Below, piece after piece: positions 1-6,463 of a stretch of 64,000 bases of DNA. Source of the DNA: Porticoccus sp964395715 (GTDB taxonomy: Bacteria; Pseudomonadota; Gammaproteobacteria; Pseudomonadales; Porticoccaceae). The DNA lies in contig CAYNAU010000006.1 of assembly GCA_964395715.1 (NCBI GenBank), forward strand, positions 1 through 64,000, read 5' to 3'. The notes beneath the pieces were generated by a model. The model saw only the letters and a list, made by a program, of their open reading frames with translations, had not been told where the DNA came from and searched no databases. The position numbers and the translations under genes were made by a program. Each line of letters starts with the position of its first letter. The first letter of the stretch is position 1.

Positions 1-51
1 AAATGACTGTTAATCATTGGGTCGCTGGTTCGAGCCCAGCAGGCGGAGCCA
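1..51 (+). tRNA. tRNA-Asn(GTT), 3' part (window begins inside the gene)
   Basis: The anticodon stem is AATGA (2-6) with TCATT, and the loop CTGTTAA carries anticodon GTT. The T arm is GCTGG (24-28), loop TTCGAGC, CCAGC (36-40). The acceptor 3' strand is at 41-47, the discriminator G at 48, and CCA is encoded at 49-51. The 5' half lies before the window, so intactness cannot be confirmed. It is the integration target of the element that follows. Confidence 0.9.
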
Positions 52-87
52 AATACTAGAAGGGCTGTAGCGATACGGCCCTTTTTT
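2..87 (+). repeat. attL copy of the tRNA-Asn end duplication
   Basis: Identical to 9640-9709 over 70 bp, then two mismatches (72, 77) up to the T-run. It starts at the first base of the anticodon stem and covers the rest of the tRNA and its terminator. Weaker similarity to the right end continues to about 186, with the offset shifted by one base. Because the left copy can still be joined to an upstream tRNA 5' half, this is taken as attL. Confidence 0.85.
61..87 (+). terminator. intrinsic terminator of tRNA-Asn
   Basis: A nine-base-pair stem AGGGCTGTA (61-69) / TACGGCCCT (74-82) closes a GCGA tetraloop of the GNRA type and is followed by a run of T. One pair is T-G. It lies ten bases after the CCA end, so the element supplies a terminator along with the tRNA 3' end. 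Confidence 0.8.
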
Positions 88-110
88 ATCGTCGCAAGAA
101 AATCCCTCTT

Positions 111-130
111 GGGTAACAGCTGGGGTAACA
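111..130 (+). repeat. left pair of GGGTAACA repeats, probable integrase arm sites
   Basis: GGGTAACA occurs at 111-118 and 123-130, twelve bases apart. The same octamer pair, with the same spacing and orientation, lies at 9493-9512 next to the integrase start. One pair inside each end of the element is the layout expected for arm-type sites of a lambda-like attP. The binding function is inferred. Confidence 0.6.
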
Positions 131-154
131 AACGCTCCCATTTTTTGCAGACAC

Positions 155-186
155 AAAAAACCCCGGTCATGGGGTGTGATCCGGGG
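155..186 (-). terminator. terminator after the csrA unit (repeat copy A)
   Basis: CCCCGG (161-166) pairs with CCGGGG (181-186). On the minus strand the stem is followed by six T (155-160), which would end transcription coming from csrA. Related hairpins with the same CAAAAAACCCCG flank are at 9798-9822 and 11235-11258. Confidence 0.7.
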
Positions 187-228
187 CTTTTCGTTGCTTG
201 GGGAGAAGCTTGTTGCTGTTGCTTCTAG

Positions 229-423
229 TTAGTCATCAGGAAAGGCGGGAAGTTCACAATAAGGTTTCACTTCAAGCAATTCTCCTCTGAGAATTTCCAC
301 ATTCTTCGGCGCGTCTATCGCCAGCTTTATCTGCCTACCGTCCAGCCCGAACGTTATACGCACTTGGCCATCAGCAGTGTTAAGAATCAGAACCTCACCA
401 GGTCGCCTTCTCATCTTCAGCAT
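229..423 (-). CDS. csrA: CsrA-family RNA-binding regulator carried by the element
   Basis: 64 aa, the normal CsrA length. CsrA homodimers bind GGA motifs in mRNA leaders and change translation or stability. The N-terminus MLKMRRRPGE keeps Arg6, Arg7, Gly9 and Glu10; the later block APKNVEILRGEL keeps the Arg equivalent to E. coli Arg44, the second RNA-binding residue. Position 4 is Met rather than Leu. The start is set by the perfect Shine-Dalgarno AAGGAGGT ten bases upstream. That site is itself inside a hairpin presenting GGA in a six-base loop (427-442), which predicts autoregulation. It is the last gene of the element before the left terminator. CsrA homologues are known on phages and integrative elements. 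Whether it targets host mRNAs, helper phage mRNAs or only its own is unknown. Confidence 0.85.
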   Translation of the reverse strand: MLKMRRRPGEVLILNTADGQVRITFGLDGRQIKLAIDAPKNVEILRGELLEVKPYCELPAFPDD

Positions 424-426
424 TGG

Positions 427-442
427 AATACCTCCTTGTATT
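427..442 (-). promoter_or_regulatory. CsrA-binding hairpin over the csrA Shine-Dalgarno
   Basis: On the mRNA strand AAUAC (442-438) pairs perfectly with GUAUU (431-427) around the hexaloop AAGGAG. The sequence AUACAAGGAGGU matches the selected CsrA consensus RUACARGGAUGU at 11 of 12 positions, with GGA in the loop as CsrA requires. The start codon follows four bases after the stem, so binding would block translation. Confidence 0.75.
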
Positions 443-494
443 GCCTGAAGCTATAAAAAAACTTTTCCTAATAGAAAATTGTTACGATTTAACA

Positions 495-556
495 AATAAA
501 GAGGGGGGCATCGGTCTACAGTGTTTACCCTTTGAGGATATACCCGCCCTCCCCCT
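495..556. repeat. duplicated intergenic motif, copy 1 (before csrA)
   Basis: The plus strand shows AATAAAGAGGGGGG then CATCGGTCTAC, 14 unrelated bases (520-533), GAGGAT (534-539) and a CCCTCCCC block. A second copy at 2883-2944 has the same blocks with identical spacing between GGTCTAC and GAGGAT. On the transcribed strand the G-rich block can pair, with one mismatch, with the C-rich block. Both copies lie upstream of element genes (csrA and the tape measure gene). A protein-binding site or shared leader is likely. Confidence 0.65.
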
Positions 557-571
557 GTTAACAACTCGTCA

Positions 572-778
572 TCAATGCCTTTTTCCGCTGTTTCTTTCTC
601 CCCACTTAGCGGGACCGATCTTTTCATAGAACCGTTTGAGGTGAAGCATAGCGTCGTTCTCATTGATCTCTGACGATCCGCTGTCATGGTTAACAATGTC
701 TGCCCTCAACTCCTGAAAGGCTCGGGTCATATTGCGCTCAATCTCATCAATCCCATGAATTGCGTCAGACTTTTTCAT
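572..778 (-). CDS. small element protein, unknown function (68 aa)
   Basis: I do not recognise a family. The product is charged and helical in appearance, with no signal peptide or membrane segment. It starts two bases after the stop of the tape measure gene, behind a perfect AAGGAGGT located inside the end of that gene, so the two are translationally coupled. The eleven bases AAGGAGGTATT are identical to those before csrA. In tailed phages the slot directly after the tape measure gene usually holds a tail tip or tail assembly protein; that role here is only a guess from position. The duplicated motif and csrA follow downstream. Confidence 0.65.
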   Translation of the reverse strand: MKKSDAIHGIDEIERNMTRAFQELRADIVNHDSGSSEINENDAMLHLKRFYEKIGPAKWGERNSGKRH

Positions 779-780
779 TC

Positions 781-2847
781 TTAATACCTCCTTGAGCCGT
801 CAATAAGCTTGGCAAGCTGCCTATTCATAGCGCCACCAGCTATCTTTGCTTCTTTCTCGGTGCGAACACCGTAGAAGTTCATGTTCACACCGCTAATGGA
901 TGGCCCACCGAGTTCATGGTTTGGAACAATCTCGCCCCGTACTCCATTGGGAACAAACAGTTCCGGGCCAGCCTCACCAACTACAGAGATTTTACCGGGA
1001 TCAGGAAAGCCGCCATCAGCAAAGAAGCCCCCAAAGAAATTCTCCAACCCACCAGAACCAAGCAGGCCAGCCGTTGCCGCACCGCCTGATCCTCCTGAAG
1101 CTGTACCGAACAACCCCTCAAAAAACTTAGCTGACGCAGCCTCGGCAGCCATCCTTTGCATGGTGCGAAGGAAGTTATTCAACAGGCCGTCCAGCCCATC
1201 GTTGAACGGGTCGAACAGGAAGTCGGCAAAGGCATCCTGCGAATTACGGGCGGCTTGCTCGGCAAAAACGGACAGCCCTTCTGTGGCACCCTCCGCCGCG
1301 TCTTTTACTTCTTGAATGCGCTCTTTAATCTGCCCTGCTCGAGCCTCTACCGTGTCGGCACTGATTAGGTCGGGTTCGCGCTCTGCCAAGGCGTAAAGCT
1401 CGGCAAGCTGTTCTTCCAGCTTTTGGATTTCAGTCTTTGCCATCTCCGCATGACGTTCAGCGGCGGCAACATCGGTAAGCCATTGAGCATTAGCGCCGGT
1501 TGCTTCATCCAGGACGCGGTTGTACTCGGACAGAGCAAGGTTATATTCGCCTTGTGTAATCTTTCCAGACTTAACCAGGCTGTCCAGCGTTCGCACATTG
1601 TCGGCATATTCTTGCTGTGGGGTGCGTATGCTTTCCAGCAGGCTTTTCACTTTGTTGAGGCTTTCTTCATACGGTGATGTATCTGCAACCCCTACAACAG
1701 CAGGAACGGGAGCCGATACAGAATTGGAACCCCCGGCCTGTGTTTCTACAGGTGTCAGAGTGGCCATTTCCTCGGACAGTCGGATCAGTTCACTTACTCG
1801 TTTAATCTCCGCATCAACCTCGGCCAAGCGTTCGCCCTTATTCCTGGCATTGCGTCCTGAACTATTGGCGATACTGGCCCGCTTTTCTTCCAGGTCGTTC
1901 AGCCGATCATAAAGCCTGGGCAAGTCACCCAAGGCGGGGCCGTTAACAAAGGCGGCAACCTCGTCACCCAGGAACTTAAACAGGTTAATAGTGGTGGTGA
2001 TGGCTTTCACCGCCTTACTGAATCCAGTGACTACGGCATTGGTGATGTTTTGCACAGCCTGAACCACTACCGGATCCTTGATTGCTGTGGTCATCTCGTT
2101 AACCGCGCCGGTCAGCTCTTTTGCATCGTCTTTCTGCTCGAACAGATCACCGAAGGCGTTATTAAGTGAGGCGAGCGCACCAGCTAGGGTGTCACGGGCA
2201 GCAGCAGCAGAGCCGCCAAACTGCCTTTCTAGTTCTTTGAGGATGATGTCTTGCGCTTCAGCCAAGCGGTTAGTCTCGGCCAAGGCTTTGATGGTGTCCT
2301 TTTGGGCATCGCTGAACTGAATACCAGCACGACCCAAAGCGCCGAGGTTGGCAACAGGATCGTTTAATGCTTTACCCAATTGCAGGACAGATGACTTCAA
2401 GTCCTGATCCATTCTTGTGGACAGGTCCAGCACTGCCTGTGTGGTGCGGTCGAAGGCTTCCCCGGTGATGTTGGTAAACGTCACCAGTTGGGACATGGCC
2501 CCGATGATTTCCTCATCCCCGAAGGTGCTGGCGCTCTGAAGCTCCTGCGCCTTGGTGGTGAGTTCTTCCAGTGACCGACCAACCACGTTACCCGTGGATG
2601 CCAAGCCCTGCTCTAACTGCTTTACCGCTGCCTGTTGGGTTTTAGTAGACTCAATCACCTTTCTGGTGAATGCAGCAAGCGCCACACCGCCGACCAATCC
2701 CTTAAACGCAGACGATACCCCGGCAACGTTCTTTTTAGCGCCTTTCTCAAAACGGTTTAACCGCTTTGTGGTGCGGTCAAGCTGTTGGTGGAGTTTCTTG
2801 TTCTCCGCCTCAAACTTAACGATTAATTTTGCTTCATCACTTGCCAT
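781..2847 (-). CDS. tail tape measure protein
   Basis: 688 aa. In siphophages the tape measure protein fills the growing tail tube and fixes its length. The N-terminus (about 1-45) is a heptad-rich helix, followed by a short hydrophobic glycine-rich stretch (about 48-60) and a helical region around 70-260 typical of lambda-like tape measures. A second coiled coil spans roughly 390-500. The C-terminus is rich in Gly/Phe and ends with the pattern GGFPDPGK, VGEAGPELFVP, GEIVP, which is characteristic of this family. The start follows the duplicated motif (2883-2944). By the usual relation of about 0.15 nm per residue it would specify a tail near 100 nm, an inference only. Tube, sheath, chaperone and tip genes are all missing, so it would have to work within a helper phage's tail. 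Confidence 0.85.
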   Translation of the reverse strand: MASDEAKLIVKFEAENKKLHQQLDRTTKRLNRFEKGAKKNVAGVSSAFKGLVGGVALAAFTRKVIESTKTQQAAVKQLEQGLASTGNVVGRSLEELTTKAQELQSASTFGDEEIIGAMSQLVTFTNITGEAFDRTTQAVLDLSTRMDQDLKSSVLQLGKALNDPVANLGALGRAGIQFSDAQKDTIKALAETNRLAEAQDIILKELERQFGGSAAAARDTLAGALASLNNAFGDLFEQKDDAKELTGAVNEMTTAIKDPVVVQAVQNITNAVVTGFSKAVKAITTTINLFKFLGDEVAAFVNGPALGDLPRLYDRLNDLEEKRASIANSSGRNARNKGERLAEVDAEIKRVSELIRLSEEMATLTPVETQAGGSNSVSAPVPAVVGVADTSPYEESLNKVKSLLESIRTPQQEYADNVRTLDSLVKSGKITQGEYNLALSEYNRVLDEATGANAQWLTDVAAAERHAEMAKTEIQKLEEQLAELYALAEREPDLISADTVEARAGQIKERIQEVKDAAEGATEGLSVFAEQAARNSQDAFADFLFDPFNDGLDGLLNNFLRTMQRMAAEAASAKFFEGLFGTASGGSGGAATAGLLGSGGLENFFGGFFADGGFPDPGKISVVGEAGPELFVPNGVRGEIVPNHELGGPSISGVNMNFYGVRTEKEAKIAGGAMNRQLAKLIDGSRRY

Positions 2848-2882
2848 ATTGGTTACTCATAACATTTCAAATGCGGTTGTGA

Positions 2883-2944
2883 AAATAAAGAGGGGGCATC
2901 GGTCTACGCTCACATGGTTATGAGGATTTGACCCACCCTCCCCT
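2883..2944. repeat. duplicated intergenic motif, copy 2 (before tape measure gene)
   Basis: Matches 495-556: AATAAAGAGGGGG, CATCGGTCTAC, 14 unrelated bases (2908-2921), GAGGAT (2922-2927) and CACCCTCCCC. The distance from GGTCTAC to GAGGAT is 21 bases in both copies. It fills the gap between the stop of the 62-aa gene and the tape measure start. Confidence 0.65.
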
Positions 2945-3131
2945 ATACGTTGCAGACAGCTTTTATCTTGAGGATGTTTAGCTCGTCGCCAAGGTCATCA
3001 CGAATAGCTATCAATTTTTTCAGCAAATCCTCACGCAAGTGTTCAGGCATGTATGGCGCTGCCTGCTCATAAGCTGCTACCAGCTCTTTTAATACGATCA
3101 AGTGTCGTCCAGCTTCAGTTGCTCTGTTCAT
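2943..3131 (-). CDS. small element protein, unknown function (62 aa)
   Basis: A helical, charged protein with no recognisable domain. I start it at the ATG at 3131, which has AGGTG about five bases upstream; a GTG at 3140 would add three residues. It lies between the major capsid gene and the tape measure gene, where tailed phages place connectors or tail chaperones, but no resemblance is visible. A strong terminator separates it from the capsid gene, so its transcription needs readthrough, antitermination or a separate promoter. Confidence 0.55.
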   Translation of the reverse strand: MNRATEAGRHLIVLKELVAAYEQAAPYMPEHLREDLLKKLIAIRDDLGDELNILKIKAVCNV

Positions 3132-3143
3132 AATTGGCACCTA

Positions 3144-3167
3144 TAAAAAAGGGGGCCGAAGCCCCCT
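3144..3167 (-). terminator. intrinsic terminator behind the capsid gene
   Basis: GGGGGC (3151-3156) and GCCCCC (3161-3166) close a tetraloop that reads TTCG on the minus strand, an extra-stable type, followed by six or more T. It begins seven bases after the capsid stop codon. Confidence 0.9.
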
Positions 3168-3173
3168 AGTGGG

Positions 3174-4388
3174 TTAAGCAGCAACGCCGGTCAAAGTACA
3201 GAGACTTGCAGGGCGGGCCAGCATGAAATCAACACGCGCTACAGCAACGACTTCATAGAGAAGATTGGAGGCGTATGTATCAAGCTCGAGTATCTTGAAG
3301 CTCGGATCCATGCGAACGCCCATAATCAATTGGTTGAAGTCCCCCATGAAGATGGCACTGTCCAAGGCGGGAGAACTTGTTGCCAGGGTGTCGCTAACAT
3401 TTGTGGTCGGAAGGAATTGCATACCACGCAAAGCCTGCGGGCGCTCCAGCGGGGTATTGTCAGAAGCAATACCTGTAGCCAGGTTCTGATAAGTGGCCCA
3501 TGTTCTCGGAGACATAATGGCAAACTTATCAATTGCATCCAGCCGACAATTGTTGTCCAGCAGCGCCTTCAACCCCGAGATCATTTCGGCGTAATTGGTC
3601 GGCGTACCGACTGAGGCGACAGTAGCCACACCAGACTGACCATAAATGCCTTCGGGTTCGCCACCACTGCCAGCGCCAAACAAACCAGCCCGATCAATTT
3701 CAGCACCCAACGCGCCAAACATGGCACTGGATAGCTGTTGACCAAAATTGGGAGAGTCTTGCATACACTCCAGCGTTACCTGGGTGCGGCAGACAATCGT
3801 TTTGGCAGTCAGTGAGGCAGTTACAAAGGTCGGATCAGTGGCAGAGATCGCCCCCGCTTCCTGGTGCCAACTAGCAGTAGGGTCACCCGTTGCACGCGCG
3901 TACTGAACCGTCTTGTCGTTCATTGGCACAGTGACAGCTCCGGCACGCTGCAATACAGAGGCAGCCCGCAGGTTATCAATCCAGCCTGAAATAAACTGAG
4001 TCGGAACGTTCACACCTGTTGAAGTGGTCGCGACTGATTTCTGTTCACGGATGAAATCCAGTGCCGCCTTATCTTGAGACTTCTCACCAGCGACCATTGC
4101 CCCCAACCAACGATCAAACGATATGTCAGCTTTCGGCATATTGAGGACATCGGCGACTTTTGTGCCTGCGTCGATCTCATAAACAGGGCCGCCCTTTGCA
4201 TGAAACGTGCGGTAGCCTTTATTTTCGGGCTGCTTGTAAGCGCTAATAGAAACAGAGGCCGCGCCTTTCTGCTCAACATTCATGATGCGGTCTTCGATGT
4301 CATTAAACCGGCGGTCCAGCTTGCCATTTACATCGTCAACCAAGCCTTCTACAGCTTCCAGGACATCCTTTTGTGTTACTTGATTCAT
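3174..4388 (-). CDS. HK97-type phage major capsid protein
   Basis: 404 aa from the ATG at 4388, which has AAAGG eight bases upstream; a longer upstream reading frame lacks a ribosome site. The N-terminal 45 residues form a charged coiled coil like a short delta (scaffold) domain. The HK97 fold region follows, with typical segments VNVPTQFISGWIDNLRAAS, the WHQEAGAI region and the GDFNQLIMGVRMD to VDFMLARP C-terminal block. It is the shell subunit. No protease, portal or terminase is encoded nearby, so either the helper supplies them or the delta-like domain is not cleaved. It is the last member of the unit started at 5086-5114 and ends in a strong terminator. Confidence 0.88.
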   Translation of the reverse strand: MNQVTQKDVLEAVEGLVDDVNGKLDRRFNDIEDRIMNVEQKGAASVSISAYKQPENKGYRTFHAKGGPVYEIDAGTKVADVLNMPKADISFDRWLGAMVAGEKSQDKAALDFIREQKSVATTSTGVNVPTQFISGWIDNLRAASVLQRAGAVTVPMNDKTVQYARATGDPTASWHQEAGAISATDPTFVTASLTAKTIVCRTQVTLECMQDSPNFGQQLSSAMFGALGAEIDRAGLFGAGSGGEPEGIYGQSGVATVASVGTPTNYAEMISGLKALLDNNCRLDAIDKFAIMSPRTWATYQNLATGIASDNTPLERPQALRGMQFLPTTNVSDTLATSSPALDSAIFMGDFNQLIMGVRMDPSFKILELDTYASNLLYEVVAVARVDFMLARPASLCTLTGVAA

Positions 4389-4478
4389 GTTCTTTACCTT
4401 TGAAAAGTTGCAATTTTTTGGGTTGTTACCACCTTGATTGCTTCTAGTCGTCGCGAAGAGAAACACGAACCATGATCT

Positions 4479-4565
4479 AAAAGGGCAGCGTCGCGCTGTT
4501 ACCTACAATGCGGCGTCACGCCCGCACAGAAACCACGTATTCGGTTGTGGTAATGGCCCTCTTTT
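4479..4565. ncRNA. multi-stem structured region upstream of the capsid gene
   Basis: The stretch between the 67-aa gene and the capsid gene (4389-4651) holds no gene. A closing stem AAAAGGGC (4479-4486) / GCCCTCTTTT (4556-4565, one bulge) encloses three hairpins: AGCG/CGCT (4487-4497), GCGG/CCGC-type (4510-4525, one bulge) and ACCAC/GTGGT (4532-4551). Weaker hairpins CTGCG/CGCAG and GAACAG/CTGTTC lie between 4580 and 4660. The fold could be a structured leader of the capsid mRNA (minus) or a separate RNA; T-runs exist on both strands. Confidence 0.4.
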
Positions 4566-4651
4566 ATTTCAAAAGCGCCTGCGTCTCGCAGACAGGGCCG
4601 GTAGGCTTCAGCACGCATACCCTGCGGGCGGGGTGAACAGTTAAGCCCTGT

Positions 4652-4855
4652 TCAACGGCCTGTGGCACTGGCAGCGGATAATGAGCGATCAACCGCGTTC
4701 AGCTTGGGTAAGGACACCACATCGCCCTCAGGAGAATTGTCTAATCTTTTGAATCCATGACCGGCGATTGTTTTTGCCTCTGACCGGGAAAACCCATTCC
4801 GAAGTAAGAACTTTTCGAAGTCACGAATGTTGTGGATATTTGCTCTCGGACGCAT
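4652..4855 (-). CDS. small protein with prohead-protease/scaffold tail motif (67 aa)
   Basis: The core RDFEKFLLRNGFSRSEAK followed by GHGFKR resembles the short C-terminal segment shared by HK97-family prohead proteases and scaffold regions, from my memory of the family. The protease catalytic domain is absent; the whole protein is only that segment plus a short tail. I choose the ATG at 4855, two bases after the stop of the preceding gene; a GTG at 4867 would overlap it. Its position just upstream of the capsid gene is where scaffold or protease genes normally lie. It may be a stand-alone assembly factor for the capsid protein, or the residue of a deleted protease gene. Confidence 0.6.
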   Translation of the reverse strand: MRPRANIHNIRDFEKFLLRNGFSRSEAKTIAGHGFKRLDNSPEGDVVSLPKLNAVDRSLSAASATGR

Positions 4856-4857
4856 GG

Positions 4858-5052
4858 CTATGACCACCCGACCATTGAATTTTTAACAGGATTGTCCGGC
4901 AGACTTTCACCAGACACGCCGACAGCTTTCAGGAATAATTCCTGCGCTCCAGGGTCGCCAGCTTTTGCCCGTTCAGCCGTTGCCAGCAGACTGGCTTTAT
5001 AAGCATCACGCATCAAAACTCGCTCTTTTGTTGAACCCTTGGGCCTTGCCAT
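4858..5052 (-). CDS. small element protein, unknown function (64 aa)
   Basis: First gene behind the strong promoter at 5086-5114, starting MARPKGSTKE. The basic N-terminus and the AERAKAGDPGAQELFLKAVG helix recall small DNA-packaging or terminase-small-type proteins, but the similarity is too weak to name. A GGTGGAG ribosome site precedes the ATG. It is followed two bases later by the scaffold-like gene and then by the capsid gene, so it probably acts in assembly. Confidence 0.6.
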   Translation of the reverse strand: MARPKGSTKERVLMRDAYKASLLATAERAKAGDPGAQELFLKAVGVSGESLPDNPVKNSMVGWS

Positions 5053-5085
5053 AACTCCACCGTTTTCTATTTGTTACCACTGTAT

Positions 5086-5114
5086 ATATTACCAGTATAT
5101 GCCCTGAAAGTCAA
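5086..5114 (-). promoter_or_regulatory. sigma70 promoter of the capsid unit, with operator-like dyad
   Basis: On the minus strand TTGACT (5114-5109) and TAATAT (5091-5086) are 17 bases apart, close to consensus. The -10 lies within ACTGGTAATATATACAGT, whose ends ACTG/CAGT are inverted, suggesting a repressor or activator site. The transcript would run through the 64-aa gene, 67-aa gene and capsid gene. Confidence 0.7.
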
Positions 5115-5161
5115 CTGGCACTAGGGGTTCAGGCGATCAGGTATAGTCTGGTGATGGCTGA

Positions 5162-5350
5162 TCAGATGTCTTTGGCAGCAGTTATAACGTAGAGCAAACA
5201 CCCGCCCTCCAGGATGCGTGGCAGTGGTTTTTCAGTGCAATCCTGGTTAACTTTTTCCACATCTGGCTCATCCATGTAACCGAGATCAATCAATGCCTGT
5301 TTATGCCAATCCCGACGTGTGCGCTTTGCGCACGTTGTTAGTACGTTCAT
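5162..5350 (-). CDS. small element protein, unknown function (62 aa)
   Basis: A cationic N-terminus (TCAKRTRRDWHKQ) is followed by an acidic stretch and a hydrophobic C-terminus. No family is recognised. I choose the ATG at 5350, which has AAGGGTG five bases upstream; this ribosome site is the last 11-bp iteron of the preceding gene. A frame reaching back to 5425 would overlap that gene heavily and lacks a ribosome site. Downstream there is only the promoter region of the capsid unit. Confidence 0.5.
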   Translation of the reverse strand: MNVLTTCAKRTRRDWHKQALIDLGYMDEPDVEKVNQDCTEKPLPRILEGGCLLYVITAAKDI

Positions 5351-5354
5351 TGAT

Positions 5355-6404
5355 TCACCCTTGGTTTGTCCTTGAATAACCCTTGAGATCCCCTTGATAC
5401 ACCCTTGATATTGCAGGGCGCTCATCTCTGACTAATTTGCTTTTTTCGTACACATGCAACCAATGATTGAAGCGGTCACATGTTTCCGCATAACCAGCAG
5501 CCGTAATGCTGGTATGTTGTCGATATTTTGGAACAAGCACCGAGGCCACCATGACGCTGGTGAAGTGTCGCGGAAATGCCAAAATGAAATCATGCTCATA
5601 GAGAACATGTTCGTATTCTTCTGGCAGCAAATTGAATGCAAAATCCAATATCTCTGCCGGTGCAATATCCCCACTGAAGGGATTTACCAACGGAAAGAGT
5701 GGAGCTCCCTCCCAAGACTCGAACACGGTAGGCACAAAATAGAAAAGGCCAAGCGACATTAATGTCCTGACACGAGAAAAGAAATCGTCGCAACTGTCTT
5801 TTCTGGTGTTGTAGTGTGGCTTAACTACTGGGTGATGGGGATAACAGGTGTTTGTCTGTTCACCACTGTATCCATAAATCTCAAATTCCCCGTTGGATGC
5901 AATAACTGTTTTCTTAAACTCTCGATAATAAGAGGTTCTTGGCAGCCCCCCCTCATCTGCAATATTTGTTTCCGCGTAGATGTCTATTGCCAGCAGAAGG
6001 ATCATCACATCACCCGTCTGACGGATAAGCTCAAGGGGCGGAGTTTCATCAGCAGCCCCAACGATAAAACTTACAGGCAACCACACAAGCTCACTGTCAT
6101 CACTTCTGATAATTTCAAACCATGGATGCTTCCCCTTCTTGGTTTGCCTGAGTAACTGAGGCTTGCTTTTTAGAAGCTCATCCAGGGCGGCGGTTGCTCG
6201 ACTCCTGCTTATCGACGTATAGGTTGATAGTGCGTTTTTGCTCCAGTTGGTTTTGATGTTATCTCGCCCGGTTCCACATGCTTGAACCAAGTAAAGACAG
6301 GCTGCATTCATTCCCAACTCGCATACCCTGTGAAACTCCTCGCGTCCGATTGCAAAGAATCGCTCGGATGGAGGGACGGATCTTTTTTGTGTAGAATCTT
6401 CCAT
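5355..6404 (-). CDS. putative replication initiator of the element (349 aa)
   Basis: No family can be named with confidence. Residues about 55-90 (SKNALSTYTSISRSRATAALDEL) look like a helix-turn-helix or winged helix. The rest is a large mixed domain without visible nuclease, helicase (Walker) or primase motifs, and without signal or membrane segments. The reading frame ends inside the five 11-bp iterons, an arrangement common for genes of iteron-binding initiators that bind within or beside their own gene. GGGGAAA precedes the ATG at a good distance. It follows the regulatory cassette and precedes the capsid unit, the usual place of replication genes in satellites. A large transcriptional regulator is the main alternative. 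Confidence 0.55.
   Translation of the reverse strand: MEDSTQKRSVPPSERFFAIGREEFHRVCELGMNAACLYLVQACGTGRDNIKTNWSKNALSTYTSISRSRATAALDELLKSKPQLLRQTKKGKHPWFEIIRSDDSELVWLPVSFIVGAADETPPLELIRQTGDVMILLLAIDIYAETNIADEGGLPRTSYYREFKKTVIASNGEFEIYGYSGEQTNTCYPHHPVVKPHYNTRKDSCDDFFSRVRTLMSLGLFYFVPTVFESWEGAPLFPLVNPFSGDIAPAEILDFAFNLLPEEYEHVLYEHDFILAFPRHFTSVMVASVLVPKYRQHTSITAAGYAETCDRFNHWLHVYEKSKLVRDERPAISRVYQGDLKGYSRTNQG
5356..5410 (-). repeat. five tandem 11-bp iterons
   Basis: On the minus strand the units are TATCAAGGGTG, TATCAAGGGGA, TCTCAAGGGTT, ATTCAAGGACA and AACCAAGGGTG, with no gaps (55 bp). They coincide with the last codons of the 349-aa gene and are followed by AT-rich DNA around 5070-5100. Eleven-base spacing puts every unit on the same face of the helix, as in iteron origins. 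Origin function is inferred. Confidence 0.7.
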
Positions 6405-6463
6405 ACTATTTCCCCAAATAGTTACGGCCCCCCTTGCTCGACACTTGGGGAGCCGTTTTTGAT

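Noticed and set aside
423..629. plus-strand frame of 68 codons
   Set aside because: Runs antisense over the csrA leader, the duplicated motif and the end of the 68-aa gene; no ribosome site.
881..1315. plus-strand frame of 144 codons inside the tape measure gene
   Set aside because: Shadow of a long, family-matching gene on the other strand.
5356..5410. CRISPR array
   Set aside because: Units are 11 bp without spacers; no cas genes in the window.
5351..5425. longer start for the 62-aa protein
   Set aside because: Would overlap the 349-aa gene across the iterons; the ATG at 5350 has a proper Shine-Dalgarno.
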